NCBI GenBank assembly: GCA_947085325.1
Contig: CAMTVY010000015.1
Coordinates: forward strand, 9,462 to 73,461
Length of the DNA: 64,000 nt
DNA from: JAQBXX01 sp947085325
GTDB taxonomy: Bacteria > Pseudomonadota > Gammaproteobacteria > SURF-13
Direction: 5' to 3'
Part shown: positions 1 to 8,516 of the stretch, piece after piece
Position numbering within the stretch: the stretch's first letter is position 1
Layout of the letters: every line of letters begins with the position of its first letter
The notes under the pieces: model-generated
What the model was told of the DNA's origin: nothing
Seen by the model: only the letters and a program-made list of their open reading frames with translations
The model's database searches: none
Program-made: the position numbers and the translations under genes

Positions 1-30
1 AGGGGCCCGGCCACAAGGTCTATAAGGTTT

Positions 31-179
31 TAAAGAGTGTCTCTAAAAATGATGGATTTTGCTTCAAGACAAGGCGCAGCGCCGTCGAGCAGCGCAGCAT
101 ACACGTCAGTATGTGAGCAGCGGAGACAAGCTGCAACGCAGTATTGGAGCAAAAGACGCATTTTTAGAGGTGCTCTTTA
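31..179 (+). repeat. MITE-like repeat, family 2, copy 1
   Basis: This 149-bp element has 21-bp imperfect terminal inverted repeats (about 3 mismatches) of the form TAAAGAG-NNN-CTCTAAAAATG. Its interior (GGATTTTGCTTCAAGAC ... AGTATGTGAGCAGCG ... TATTGGAGCAAAAGACGC) closely matches the complement of 16786-16911. It encodes no transposase. The right terminal repeat contains the radC stop codon (179-177), so the element sits exactly at the gene end. Whether it is a mobile MITE or a structured RNA repeat is inference. Confidence 0.75.
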
Positions 180-851
180 TACCAGCCCGCGCTCGGCCAG
201 CGAAACCGCGCGCCCGTCGCCGACGATGAAGTGGTCCAGCAGCCGGATGTCGACCAGTGCCAGCGCTGCCTTGAGCCGCTGGGTGATATGGTGGTCGGCC
301 TGGCTCGGTTCGGCCACCCCGGAGGGGTGGTTGTGCGCCAGGATCACCGCAGCGGCATTGCGGGCCAAGGCCTTTTTGACTACTTCACGCGGGTGCACGC
401 TGGCGCTGTCGATGGTGCCATGAAACAGCTCGTCGAAGGCGATGACACGGTGGCGCTGGTCGAGAAACAGGCAACCGAAGACCTCGTGACGGTAGGCGCG
501 CAGGTGTGCGCAGAGGTAGCTGCGGGTGGCGTCGGGGTGGGCCAGCACATCACCGCGCTCGATCTGCGCCCCCAGATAGCGGCGGGTCATTTCCAGTATG
601 GCCTGGAGCTGGGTGTATTTGGCCGGCCCCAGACCGGCAGTGGCGTAGAGGGTGTCACGCTCTGACTCCAGCAGGCTGCGCAGGCTGCCGAACTGCTGCA
701 ACAGGTCGCGGGCCAGGTCGACTGCGGTTTTGCCGCGTACCCCGGTGCGCAGGAAGATGGCGAGCAATTCCGCGTCGGAGAGCGCCCCCGGCCCGCGTGC
801 CAGCAGCTTTTCGCGCGGGCGCTCTTGTTGCGGCCAGTCAGTGATCGCCAT
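177..851 (-). CDS. radC: RadC family JAB/MPN protein
   Basis: The 224-aa product is full length for RadC. Residues about 1-95 form the N-terminal helix-hairpin-helix part (GPGALSDAELLAIFLRTG), and residues about 100-224 form the JAB1/MPN metalloprotease-like domain with the JAMM signature HNHPSG followed by a downstream Asp (EPSQADHHITQRL). The cellular role of RadC is unsettled; the old DNA-repair assignment in E. coli was withdrawn. It is divergent from coaBC with only 43 bp between start codons, the arrangement known in Pseudomonas. The stop codon TAA lies inside the terminal inverted repeat of a MITE-like element, so the last bases of the gene are shared with that repeat. Confidence 0.95.
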   Translation of the reverse strand: MAITDWPQQERPREKLLARGPGALSDAELLAIFLRTGVRGKTAVDLARDLLQQFGSLRSLLESERDTLYATAGLGPAKYTQLQAILEMTRRYLGAQIERGDVLAHPDATRSYLCAHLRAYRHEVFGCLFLDQRHRVIAFDELFHGTIDSASVHPREVVKKALARNAAAVILAHNHPSGVAEPSQADHHITQRLKAALALVDIRLLDHFIVGDGRAVSLAERGLV

Positions 852-894
852 GAGAAATCCCTCATTTCATGATGGTTGAGGTAAACTTTACCCT

Positions 895-2103
895 ATGAAC
901 TCGCTTGCCAACAAACACATCCTGCTCGGCGTGACGGGGGGCATTGCCGCCTACAAGAGTGCCGACCTGGTGCGCCGTTTGCGCGAGGCGGGCGCCGAGG
1001 TGCGGGTGGTGATGACGCGCGCGGCCACGGAGTTTATTACCCCGCTGACCTTGCAGGCCTTGTCCGGGCATGCGATACGATTCGACATTTTCGACCCGCA
1101 GGCCGAGGCGGCGATGGGGCATATCGAGCTTGCGCGCTGGGCCGACGCCGTGCTGGTGGCGCCCGCGAGTGCCGATTTCATGGCCCGCTTGACCCATGGC
1201 CGGGGCGACGACCTGCTCAGCACCCTCTGTCTGGCGACCACGGCACCGATGGCGCTCGCGCCTGCAATGAACCAGCAGATGTGGCTGAACCCGGCGACAC
1301 AGGCCAACAAGGAGGTGCTGGAGCAGCGCGGCATACGGCTGTTCGGCCCGGCTGCAGGCACGCAGGCCTGCGGTGAGACCGGGCCGGGGCGCATGCTGGA
1401 GCCTGCGGACATCGTGCCGCTCGCCGCCGGCCTGTTCCAGACCCGTCTGCTGTCGGGCCTGCGGGTGCTGGTGAGCGCCGGCCCCACGCGCGAACTGATC
1501 GACCCGGTGCGTTATATCAGCAATCGCAGTTCCGGCAAGATGGGCTACGCGCTGGCCGAGGCCGCCGCCGAAGCGGGTGCGGAGGTGACGCTGGTGAGCG
1601 GCCCGGTGGTGTTGGCCGCGCCCGAGCGGGTGCGGCGTATCGATGTGCAAAGCGCGCGCGACATGCATGCAGCGGTGCTGGCGCAAGCCCCCAGTCACGC
1701 TATTTTTATCGCGGCGGCGGCGGTGGCGGATTATCACGTGGCCGACAGCGTGTCGCAAAAAATCAAAAAGACCCGGGAGGTGCTGGCGCTTTCGCTGGTA
1801 CGCAACCCCGACATTCTGGGGGAGGTGGCCGCGATGCCGAATGCGCCGTTTACAGTGGGTTTTGCCGCCGAGACGGAAAATCTGGAGTTGAATGCGCAGG
1901 CCAAGCGCGCCCAGAAAAAACTCGACCTGATCGCGGCAAATCTGGTCAGCCGCCCGGACATCGGCTTCGACAGCGATGACAACGAACTCAAGCTGTTCTG
2001 GGAAGGTGGTACCCGGGAGCTGGCGCGCGCCACAAAACCCCGGCTGGCGCGTGCACTCATTTCAATTATCGCAGAGCAGTATCATGCAAAAAATCCAGCT
2101 TAA
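895..2103 (+). CDS. coaBC: Bifunctional phosphopantothenoylcysteine decarboxylase / phosphopantothenate-cysteine ligase
   Basis: This 402-aa two-domain enzyme carries out two successive steps of coenzyme A synthesis: ligation of cysteine to 4'-phosphopantothenate (CoaB) and decarboxylation to 4'-phosphopantetheine (CoaC). The N-terminal flavoprotein domain (about 1-185) shows the active-site His76 in GHIELARWAD, the PAMNxxMW motif at 123-130 and the substrate-clamp Cys159 in ACGETGPGRM. The CoaB domain (about 190-400) has the Rossmann-like nucleotide site (SAGPTRELIDPVR) and the KKTREV lysines. Its 3' end overlaps dut by 20 nt, indicating translational coupling. Confidence 0.96.
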   Translation: MNSLANKHILLGVTGGIAAYKSADLVRRLREAGAEVRVVMTRAATEFITPLTLQALSGHAIRFDIFDPQAEAAMGHIELARWADAVLVAPASADFMARLTHGRGDDLLSTLCLATTAPMALAPAMNQQMWLNPATQANKEVLEQRGIRLFGPAAGTQACGETGPGRMLEPADIVPLAAGLFQTRLLSGLRVLVSAGPTRELIDPVRYISNRSSGKMGYALAEAAAEAGAEVTLVSGPVVLAAPERVRRIDVQSARDMHAAVLAQAPSHAIFIAAAAVADYHVADSVSQKIKKTREVLALSLVRNPDILGEVAAMPNAPFTVGFAAETENLELNAQAKRAQKKLDLIAANLVSRPDIGFDSDDNELKLFWEGGTRELARATKPRLARALISIIAEQYHAKNPA

Positions 2104-2539
2104 AATCATCGACGCCCGTATCGGCAATGAATTTCCCTTGCCGCACTATGCCACCGAGGGCGCAGCCGGCATGGATTTGCGCGCCTGTCTGGAGGATGCG
2201 CTGACCATTGCGCCGGGGGAAACACACCTGATTCCGACCGGTCTGGCGATCCATATTGCCGATACCTCGCTGGCCGCCGTGTTGCTGCCGCGCTCGGGGC
2301 TGGGCCACAAGCATGGCATCGTGCTGGGCAATCTGGTGGGGTTGATCGATTCCGACTATCAGGGCCAGGTGTTTGTCTCATGCTGGAACCGCGGCCGGGA
2401 GCCTTTCAGCATCGGTGTCGGGGAGCGCATCGCGCAGATGGTGTTTGTGCCCGTGGTGCAGGCCCGGTTTGAGGTGGTGGACGAGTTTGATGCCAGCCGG
2501 CGTGGCGCGGGCGGCTTCGGCCATTCGGGAACACAGTAA
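2084..2539 (+). CDS. dut: dUTP diphosphatase (dUTPase)
   Basis: The 151-aa trimeric dUTPase hydrolyses dUTP to dUMP and PPi, which keeps uracil out of DNA and feeds dTMP synthesis. The five family motifs are visible, including PRSGLG (motif 2), the uracil-specificity hairpin NLVGLIDSDYQG (motif 3) and the C-terminal RGAGGFGHSGTQ arm (motif 5). I chose the ATG at 2084 because the longer open frame upstream encodes nothing dUTPase-like and overlaps coaBC in another frame. The coaBC-dut-algC order is the classical gammaproteobacterial one. Confidence 0.96.
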   Translation: MQKIQLKIIDARIGNEFPLPHYATEGAAGMDLRACLEDALTIAPGETHLIPTGLAIHIADTSLAAVLLPRSGLGHKHGIVLGNLVGLIDSDYQGQVFVSCWNRGREPFSIGVGERIAQMVFVPVVQARFEVVDEFDASRRGAGGFGHSGTQ

Positions 2540-2601
2540 GAAACAAGCAGCGGGTAGCGAGCGACAAGTAGCCAGTAAAAAGGCAACAACAGAAAAAAAG
2601 A

Positions 2602-3981
2602 ATGACGACGGAAATCCCTGCCAGTATCTTCAAGGCCTATGACATCCGTGGCATTGTCGGCAAAACACTGACAGCGGAAATCGTACGTGACATCGGCCAC
2701 GCGATTGGCAGCGAGGCGCGGGCGCGTCATCAGACCGCCGTGGTGGTGGCGCGGGATGGACGCCTGTCCGGCCCGGGCTTCAGCCAGGCGCTTGCCAGCG
2801 GCCTGTGCGCGGCGGGCATCGATGTGATCGATATCGGCCAGGCGCCGACACCGGTGCTGTATTTTGCCACCCACCATTTCAATACCGGCTCCGGCGTGGC
2901 GATCACCGGCAGCCATAACCCGCCTGACTACAACGGCCTCAAGATCATGCTGGGCGGCGAGACCTTGTCCGGCGCGGCGATCACCGCGCTGCGCACGCGC
3001 ATCCTGCAGGGCGCATTCACGCATGGCGCGGGCAGTGTCAGCACCGCCGATGTCATACCGGCCTATATCGAGCGCATTGTTGCGGATGTGAAATTGCACC
3101 GTCCGCTGCACGTAGTGGTGGATTGCGGCAACGGGGTTGCGGGCGCGCTTGCGCCGCGCCTGTTGCGCGCGTTGGGCTGCAAGGTGGATGAGTTGTTCTG
3201 CGAGGTGGACGGTCACTTCCCGAATCATCATCCGGATCCGAGCCAGCCGGAGAATTTGCAGGACCTGATGCGCGCCGTCAAAGCCGAACAGGCCGATCTG
3301 GGGCTGGCCTTCGACGGCGACGGCGACCGGCTCGGCGTGGTGACGGCCGAAGGCAGCATCATCTGGCCCGACCGGCAGATGATGCTGTACGCTGCCGACG
3401 TGCTGTCACGCAAACCGGGCGCGACGGTGATTTATGACGTAAAATGTACACGCAACCTGGCGCCGGTGATCGCGCAGCACGGCGGCAAGCCTTTGATGTG
3501 GAAGACCGGCCACTCGCTGATCAAGGCCAAAATGAAAGAGACGGGCGCTGAGCTTGCGGGTGAGATGAGTGGCCACATCTTTTTCCATGAGCGCTGGTAC
3601 GGCTTCGACGATGGCTTGTATACTGCCGCACGTTTGCTGGAGATATTGGCGCGCGATGCACGGACGCCGGGCGACGTGTTTGCGCAGCTGCCGGAGACCG
3701 TGAATACGCCGGAGCTGAAGCTGGAAATGAGCGAAGGCGAGCAGTTCGGGTTGGTGCAGCGCTTGCAGCAAGGCGCGTATTTCCCGGGCGCGACGTTGAC
3801 TACCATTGACGGTGTGCGGGCGGATTACGACGACGGCTGGGGGCTGGCGCGACCGTCCAACACCACGCCTACGGTGGTGATCCGCTTCGAGGCGGACAAC
3901 ACGGCGGCGCTGGCGCGCATCCAGCACCAGTTTCGTGCGGCGTTATTGAGCCTGGAGCCGAATTTAAACCTGCCGTTTTGA
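2602..3981 (+). CDS. algC: Phosphomannomutase / phosphoglucomutase
   Basis: The 459-aa alpha-D-phosphohexomutase interconverts 1- and 6-phosphates of mannose and glucose, supplying sugar nucleotides for LPS core and exopolysaccharide. The phosphoserine loop TGSHNPPDYNG places the catalytic Ser at 104. The Mg-binding loop DGDGDR contains Asp238, Asp240 and Asp242. The sugar-binding GEMSGH and the C-terminal phosphate loop (RPSNTTP) are also present. In Pseudomonas algC is controlled by AlgR; an algR homologue lies 6 kb downstream, so shared control is plausible but not shown here. The 62-bp gap from dut holds a short purine-rich, repeat-like spacer. Confidence 0.93.
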   Translation: MTTEIPASIFKAYDIRGIVGKTLTAEIVRDIGHAIGSEARARHQTAVVVARDGRLSGPGFSQALASGLCAAGIDVIDIGQAPTPVLYFATHHFNTGSGVAITGSHNPPDYNGLKIMLGGETLSGAAITALRTRILQGAFTHGAGSVSTADVIPAYIERIVADVKLHRPLHVVVDCGNGVAGALAPRLLRALGCKVDELFCEVDGHFPNHHPDPSQPENLQDLMRAVKAEQADLGLAFDGDGDRLGVVTAEGSIIWPDRQMMLYAADVLSRKPGATVIYDVKCTRNLAPVIAQHGGKPLMWKTGHSLIKAKMKETGAELAGEMSGHIFFHERWYGFDDGLYTAARLLEILARDARTPGDVFAQLPETVNTPELKLEMSEGEQFGLVQRLQQGAYFPGATLTTIDGVRADYDDGWGLARPSNTTPTVVIRFEADNTAALARIQHQFRAALLSLEPNLNLPF

Positions 3982-3991
3982 TGGCAAGACC

Positions 3992-4936
3992 ATGAACCTG
4001 AATACGACCACAGCAAAAAACATTGCCCATGTGCTGACCGAGGCGCTGCCCTACATCAAGCGCTTTCAGGGCAAGACCATCGTCATCAAGTACGGCGGCA
4101 ACGCGATGGTGGACGATGCGCTGAAGAGCGGTTTTGCGCGCGATGTGGTGTTGATGAAGCTGGTGGGTATCAATCCGGTGGTGGTGCATGGCGGCGGGCC
4201 GCAGATCGGGAAGCTGCTGGAGAAAATCGGCAAGCCCAGCCAGTTTGTGGACGGCTTGCGGGTGACCGACAGCGAGACCATGGACGTGGTCGAGATGGTG
4301 CTGGGCGGACTGGTCAACAAGGAGATCGTGAATCTCATCAACCGTCATGGCGGATCGGCCGTGGGCCTGTCGGGCAAGGATGGCGACCTGATTCGCGCGC
4401 GCAAGCTCACGCTGACGCGCAAGACGCCGGAGGTCGCTCCCGGCATCCTGCCTTCCGCGACACTAGCACGTCCCTGTGCGTCGCTGGAAGTACCCGAGAT
4501 TATCGACATCGGCCATGTGGGTGAGGTGGCGAGCATCGACACGTCAGTGATCGATGTGCTGATCAGCGGCAATTTTATTCCGGTGATTGCGCCCGTGGGC
4601 GTGGGTGATGACGGCCAGTCCTACAACATCAACGCCGACCTGGTGGCGGGCAAGCTCGCCGAAACCCTGCACGCCGAGAAACTGATGTTGCTCACCAACA
4701 CGCCGGGCGTGCTCGACAAGGCAGGCAAGTTGCTGGCGCGTCTGGATGCCAAACAGGTCGCGGCACTGGTGGCCGACGCCACCATCCACGGCGGCATGCT
4801 GCCCAAGATACGCTGTGCGCTGGACGCGGTGCAGGCCGGTGTCGGTGCGGTGCACATCGTCGATGGCCGGGTGGAGCATGCCGTGCTGCTCGAACTCTTC
4901 ACCGACGAAGGCGTGGGGACGCTGCTCCGGTTGTAA
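3992..4936 (+). CDS. argB: Acetylglutamate kinase, with in-frame insertion
   Basis: ArgB phosphorylates N-acetyl-L-glutamate, the second step of arginine synthesis and the usual feedback point. The amino-acid-kinase fold is clear: KYGGNAMVDD (31-42), VHGGGPQIG (65-73), GLSGKDGDLIRA and the C-terminal ATP site LLTNTPGVLD ... GGMLPKI. The protein is 314 aa, longer than the usual 295-300. The excess is an 18-residue segment at about 150-167, between KTPEV and VPEIIDIGHVGEV, a place where relatives run through without interruption. The nucleotide sequence of this insert is palindromic (see the repeat at 4453-4489). The rest is intact, so the enzyme is probably active. Confidence 0.95.
   Translation: MNLNTTTAKNIAHVLTEALPYIKRFQGKTIVIKYGGNAMVDDALKSGFARDVVLMKLVGINPVVVHGGGPQIGKLLEKIGKPSQFVDGLRVTDSETMDVVEMVLGGLVNKEIVNLINRHGGSAVGLSGKDGDLIRARKLTLTRKTPEVAPGILPSATLARPCASLEVPEIIDIGHVGEVASIDTSVIDVLISGNFIPVIAPVGVGDDGQSYNINADLVAGKLAETLHAEKLMLLTNTPGVLDKAGKLLARLDAKQVAALVADATIHGGMLPKIRCALDAVQAGVGAVHIVDGRVEHAVLLELFTDEGVGTLLRL
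4453..4489 (+). repeat. In-frame palindromic element inside argB
   Basis: A 37-nt imperfect palindrome reads TTCC-GCGAC ... GTCGCT-GGAA with an inner CAC/GTG pair. It lies inside the extra 54 nt of argB. The reading frame is preserved and encodes PSATLARPCASL-type residues. This resembles the way Rickettsia palindromic elements colonise coding genes. Assignment to a repeat family is inference, because I see no second copy in this window. Confidence 0.5.
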
Positions 4937-4943
4937 GGCCGCC

Positions 4944-5216
4944 ATGGATCGCGCCGGGCTAAGCGAATTTTTTTCCCGCACCCCGGAACTTGCCCGGCTG
5001 TGCACGCAAAACGGCTGGCCTGACCCGGCCAGCATGCGCATCGAAGTGCTGGAAGAAACCGCTACCCAGATCGTGTGCGCCGTGACCTTTGATGAAGTCA
5101 TCATGGAAGGTTCGGGTTGCGAGGCGGGGCGCGTCGCCTGTTGGGGGCGTTTTCGCCTCCCGCTGGATCGGCACGGTGAGATTACAGGCGCCGAGCTAGT
5201 GGCAGGAGGCCGCTGA
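4944..5216 (+). CDS. Uncharacterised 90-aa protein
   Basis: This is an open frame of 90 codons starting 8 nt after argB stops and read in the same direction, so probably cotranscribed. I do not recognise a family with certainty. The protein is soluble-looking and mixed alpha/beta, with no signal peptide or membrane segment. It contains a central stretch (SMRIEVLEETATQIVCAVTF) and three cysteines, and two Gly/Cys-rich turns (GSGCEAGRVACWGRF). Codon use resembles its neighbours. Small proteins of similar size occur downstream of argB in some proteobacteria, but I cannot assign a function. Confidence 0.65.
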   Translation: MDRAGLSEFFSRTPELARLCTQNGWPDPASMRIEVLEETATQIVCAVTFDEVIMEGSGCEAGRVACWGRFRLPLDRHGEITGAELVAGGR

Positions 5217-5228
5217 CGCCAGCGCTGA

Positions 5229-5870
5229 TCAGGGGCTGGGCGCGCCGGCCGTGAGTTCGCGGAAGCGCTGCAGATCGTTCCCGGCCTGTTGCTGGATGGC
5301 TTCCTGCTCGGTCTGCCGGGACTTGATGAAGGCGGTGTATTTCTCAATCTGGGTCTTGGCCTCCAGCATGTCTTTCTGTAGTTTTTCCGGCACGGGCGCG
5401 CCTTGTTTTGCAAGCCGGCTTGCCTCCTGGCGCTGGGTCGCCAGCCGTTGCTCCAGTTTCCCGCTATGGCTGGCATTCATGCTGATTTCGCTTTCCAGTA
5501 TTGCCAGCTTACTGTCCCGCGCCTGGGTGATGTCATGCTCGGACGTGTAGGAGTTGAGCAATGCCCTGTCGCGTGTGACTTGATCGGCGGCGTGGCGTTT
5601 TTCCTCCGCCAGGACGTGTTGCTTGCGCTGTTCTTCGGCCAATTGCGCCTCAGTCCTGGGGCTCTCAATGGTTTTGACGGTGACGCCCTGCTGGTTGAGT
5701 TCGGTGTGGCCTTGCTGGCTATATTCCGGTGGAATCTTGTCGCCGTAGTGGACTTCGCCGTTTTTGTCCACCCACTTGTAGAGCTTGCCGGCGGCAAGCT
5801 CGCCGGTCGGCAGGGCGATGGTCAGGGTTATGAGCAGCGCACATAGAAGAGGGTGATGTTGCATTGGCAT
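5229..5870 (-). CDS. DUF4124 domain-containing exported coiled-coil protein
   Basis: The 213-aa product has an N-terminal signal peptide (hydrophobic run LLCALLITLTIALPTG, residues about 8-23). A DUF4124 domain follows directly (LYKWVDKNGEVHYGDKIPPE), the small WVDxxGxxHYSDxxP module typical of periplasmic proteobacterial proteins. Residues about 70-205 are charged, Gln/Glu-rich and predicted coiled coil. Two start codons (5870 and 5864) share one GGAG upstream; I use the first. The function is unknown. The gene follows argH on the same strand, with 43 bp between the argH stop codon and its start. Confidence 0.85.
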   Translation of the reverse strand: MPMQHHPLLCALLITLTIALPTGELAAGKLYKWVDKNGEVHYGDKIPPEYSQQGHTELNQQGVTVKTIESPRTEAQLAEEQRKQHVLAEEKRHAADQVTRDRALLNSYTSEHDITQARDSKLAILESEISMNASHSGKLEQRLATQRQEASRLAKQGAPVPEKLQKDMLEAKTQIEKYTAFIKSRQTEQEAIQQQAGNDLQRFRELTAGAPSP

Positions 5871-5913
5871 TATTCTCCGGTTCCGACGGTTGAATGCGCA
5901 AACGACCGGGATA

Positions 5914-7308
5914 TTACCGGCCAAGCCGGGCGCGTGCCCGTTGGAGCGCCGCGCGCACCTGCACCGGTGCAGTGCCGCCGACATGGTTGCGCGCAGCGAC
6001 GGAGCCTTCCACGGTCAGTACGTCAAATACGTCCTGCCCGATCACAGGTGCATGCGCGCGTAACTCATCCAGTGTGAGTTGCTCCAGCATACGGCCGCTG
6101 TCGATGCAGTGGCGTACCGTCTTGCCTGCTATTTCGTGCGCGTCGCGGAACGGTACGCCCTTGCGCACCAGATAGTCCGCGAGATCGGTGGCGGTGGAGA
6201 AGCCGGCGCGTGCCGCACCCAGCATCGCCTCGCGATTGACGCGCAGGGCTGCGATCATGTCGGCGTAGACATGGAGTGAGGCCTTGAGCGTGTCTACGGT
6301 GTCAAACAGCGGCTCCTTGTCCTCCTGATTATCCTTGTTGTAGGCCAGCGGCTGCGCCTTCATCAGCATGAGCAGCGCGACCAGATGGCCGGTGACACGG
6401 CCCGCCTTGCCCCGTACCAGCTCCGGCACATCGGGGTTCTTTTTTTGCGGCATGATGGATGAGCCGGTGCAGAAGCCATCACCCAGATCGACGAAGCCGA
6501 ACTGGGTCGAAGACCACAGCACCAGCTCCTCGGAGAAGCGCGACAGGTGTGTCATGAGCAGTGCCGCCGCGCTCACGAATTCGATGATGAAGTCGCGGTC
6601 GCTGACTGCGTCGAGCGAGTTCTCGCACGGGGCAGTAAAGCCGAGCAGTTGCGCCGTGTAATTGCGGTCAATCGGGTAGCTGGTGCCGGCGAGCGCCGCT
6701 GCGCCGAGCGGCATGATGTTGACACGTGCACGGCACTCGCCAAGGCGCGCGGCATCGCGTGCCAGCATTTCAAACCAGGCCAGCAGGTGATGCCCAAACG
6801 TGACCGGTTGCGCGATCTGCAAGTGGGTGAAGCCGGGCATGATGGTCTCGGCCTCGCGTTCAGCGAGATCCAGCAGCACGCCTTGCAGGCGGCCCAGTAC
6901 TGCTTGTACTGCGTCAATTTCATCCCGCAGGTACAGGCGTATGTCCGTTGCCACCTGATCATTGCGCGAGCGTCCGGTGTGCAGCTTTTTGCCGGTTTCG
7001 CCAATACGCTCGATCAGGCGCGCCTCGATGTTCATGTGCACGTCTTCCAGCGCTACTGACCAGGCAAAATTCCCCTGCTCGATGTCCTGTTCGATGGCTT
7101 GCAGCCCGCTCACGATTTTGTCGCACTCGGCGGGCGTCAACACGCTCACGTGCGCGAGCATGCGTGCGTGGGCTATCGAACCGGCGATGTCATGCCGGTA
7201 AAGGCGATGATCGAATCCGACCGAGGCAGTGAAGGCTTCGACGAAGGTTTGTGTGGGTTCGCTGAAGCGGCCTGCCCAAGGCTTGTCGGTAGGTGAGTTT
7301 TTGGCCAT
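5914..7308 (-). CDS. argH: Argininosuccinate lyase
   Basis: ArgH splits argininosuccinate into arginine and fumarate, the last step of arginine synthesis. The fumarase/aspartase signature GSSIMPQKKNPD is present with the catalytic flexible Ser loop, as are TGRSRNDQVATD and the catalytic-His region GFTHLQIAQPVTFGHH. I chose the ATG at 7308 (464 aa). A GTG at 7335 would add nine residues, but it lies almost on the predicted transcription start downstream of a perfect TATAAT. argH divergent from algZ-algR is the arrangement known in Pseudomonas. Confidence 0.95.
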   Translation of the reverse strand: MAKNSPTDKPWAGRFSEPTQTFVEAFTASVGFDHRLYRHDIAGSIAHARMLAHVSVLTPAECDKIVSGLQAIEQDIEQGNFAWSVALEDVHMNIEARLIERIGETGKKLHTGRSRNDQVATDIRLYLRDEIDAVQAVLGRLQGVLLDLAEREAETIMPGFTHLQIAQPVTFGHHLLAWFEMLARDAARLGECRARVNIMPLGAAALAGTSYPIDRNYTAQLLGFTAPCENSLDAVSDRDFIIEFVSAAALLMTHLSRFSEELVLWSSTQFGFVDLGDGFCTGSSIMPQKKNPDVPELVRGKAGRVTGHLVALLMLMKAQPLAYNKDNQEDKEPLFDTVDTLKASLHVYADMIAALRVNREAMLGAARAGFSTATDLADYLVRKGVPFRDAHEIAGKTVRHCIDSGRMLEQLTLDELRAHAPVIGQDVFDVLTVEGSVAARNHVGGTAPVQVRAALQRARARLGR

Positions 7309-7338
7309 CTCGTGCGCGCTGTTGCCAGATGTCACAGT

Positions 7339-7344
7339 ATTATA
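7339..7344 (-). promoter_or_regulatory. Probable -10 box of argH promoter
   Basis: A perfect TATAAT hexamer on the minus strand lies 31 bp before the argH ATG, giving a leader of about 25 nt. The matching -35 region is poor (no clear TTGACA at 16-18 bp), so the promoter may need an activator. The call rests on sequence and position only. Confidence 0.4.
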
Positions 7345-7442
7345 TGCTGTATTGGCAGGATTACTACGAGGTTCATGGGAAAGCCCCCCGCTCAGGCGCA
7401 GGGGAAAGACGGTGACAGGTATGGGCAGGTGAACGTGAGGCT

Positions 7443-8516
7443 ATGCACTTGAAGACCGCGAGGGCCGCAAACGACGTACTCTTCCTGCCCGATTTCTGTG
7501 GCATGCGCATGGTGCTGGCGCTGATGGTGATTTCCGAGCTGCTGGCCCTGGTGCTGGCGCTGGGGTCGTTGGAGAGCCGGGATCGCTGGGCAGACCTCGG
7601 GGTGATTTCATTGTTTGTGCAGTGGGTGGCGCTTACCGGGGCCGCGCTGCTGTGCTTCAGCCGCAGATGGCTGGCCCGCCTGCCCAACAGCACGGTTGCC
7701 GTGCTGAGTTATCTGTTACTGCTGGCCGTGACGGCATTGCTTAGCGAGGCGGTGTACTGGCTGCTGCAAGGTGAGGTCGTTGGCATGCCCGTAGCTGCCG
7801 GCTGGCGCCGGGATTTTCTGCTGCGCAACCTCGCGGTGAGCGCGGTCGTGAGTGCCGTGGCGTTGCGCTACTTTTACGTGCAGCACCAGTGGCGGCGCAA
7901 CATCGAGTCGGAGAGCACGGCACGCATCCAGGCCCTGCAGTCGCGTATCCGCCCGCACTTCCTGTTCAACAGCATGAATGTCATCGCCAGCCTCACACGC
8001 AGCCGCCCGCAACTGGCGGAGGCGGCGGTGGAAAACCTGGCCGATCTGTTTCGCGCCAGTCTGGCCGATGCGCGCAACCGTGTGCCACTGCGTGAAGAGC
8101 TGGGCATGGCGCGCAAGTACCTGCATATCGAGCAGCTGCGCCTGGGTGAGCGCCTGCGCATGGAGTGGGACATGGATGCGGTGCCGGACGATGCGCTGAT
8201 CCCGGTGCTCACCTTGCAACCGTTGCTGGAAAATGCCGTCTATCACGGCATAGAACCGCTGGCTGAGGGAGGTGATATCTCCATTCAGGGGCGGGAGGCC
8301 GGGGGTGTGATCGAGATCAGGCTCGGCAATCCCGTGACACCACAGGGCGCGCCGTCGCGCGCATACAGCAATCACATCGGGGTGGACAACGTGCGCGAGC
8401 GTCTCGCGGCGTATTATGGGGCCAGCGCCGGGCTCACGATTGAGGAGGCTGCGGAGCACAATGGCTGGCGCTACAGTATCAGCCTTCGCTTCCCTTATAT
8501 GCGCGCAGACGCATGA
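7443..8516 (+). CDS. algZ: LytS/AlgZ-type sensor histidine kinase
   Basis: The 357-aa membrane sensor has about five hydrophobic segments in residues 20-145 and then a His_kinase domain of the LytS type. The phospho-acceptor His172 lies in RIRPHFLFNSMN. The N box is LLENAVYHG (261-269) and the G-type box NHIGVDNVRERL is near the C-terminus. It overlaps algR by 4 nt (ATGA), so the two are coupled. The Pseudomonas counterpart FimS/AlgZ controls twitching motility and, through AlgR, exopolysaccharide and virulence functions. The signal is unknown. Confidence 0.9.
   Translation: MHLKTARAANDVLFLPDFCGMRMVLALMVISELLALVLALGSLESRDRWADLGVISLFVQWVALTGAALLCFSRRWLARLPNSTVAVLSYLLLLAVTALLSEAVYWLLQGEVVGMPVAAGWRRDFLLRNLAVSAVVSAVALRYFYVQHQWRRNIESESTARIQALQSRIRPHFLFNSMNVIASLTRSRPQLAEAAVENLADLFRASLADARNRVPLREELGMARKYLHIEQLRLGERLRMEWDMDAVPDDALIPVLTLQPLLENAVYHGIEPLAEGGDISIQGREAGGVIEIRLGNPVTPQGAPSRAYSNHIGVDNVRERLAAYYGASAGLTIEEAAEHNGWRYSISLRFPYMRADA

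Noticed and set aside
37..423. 128-codon plus-strand open frame at the window start
   Set aside because: It reads through the family 2 repeat and antisense to radC; its translation matches no family.
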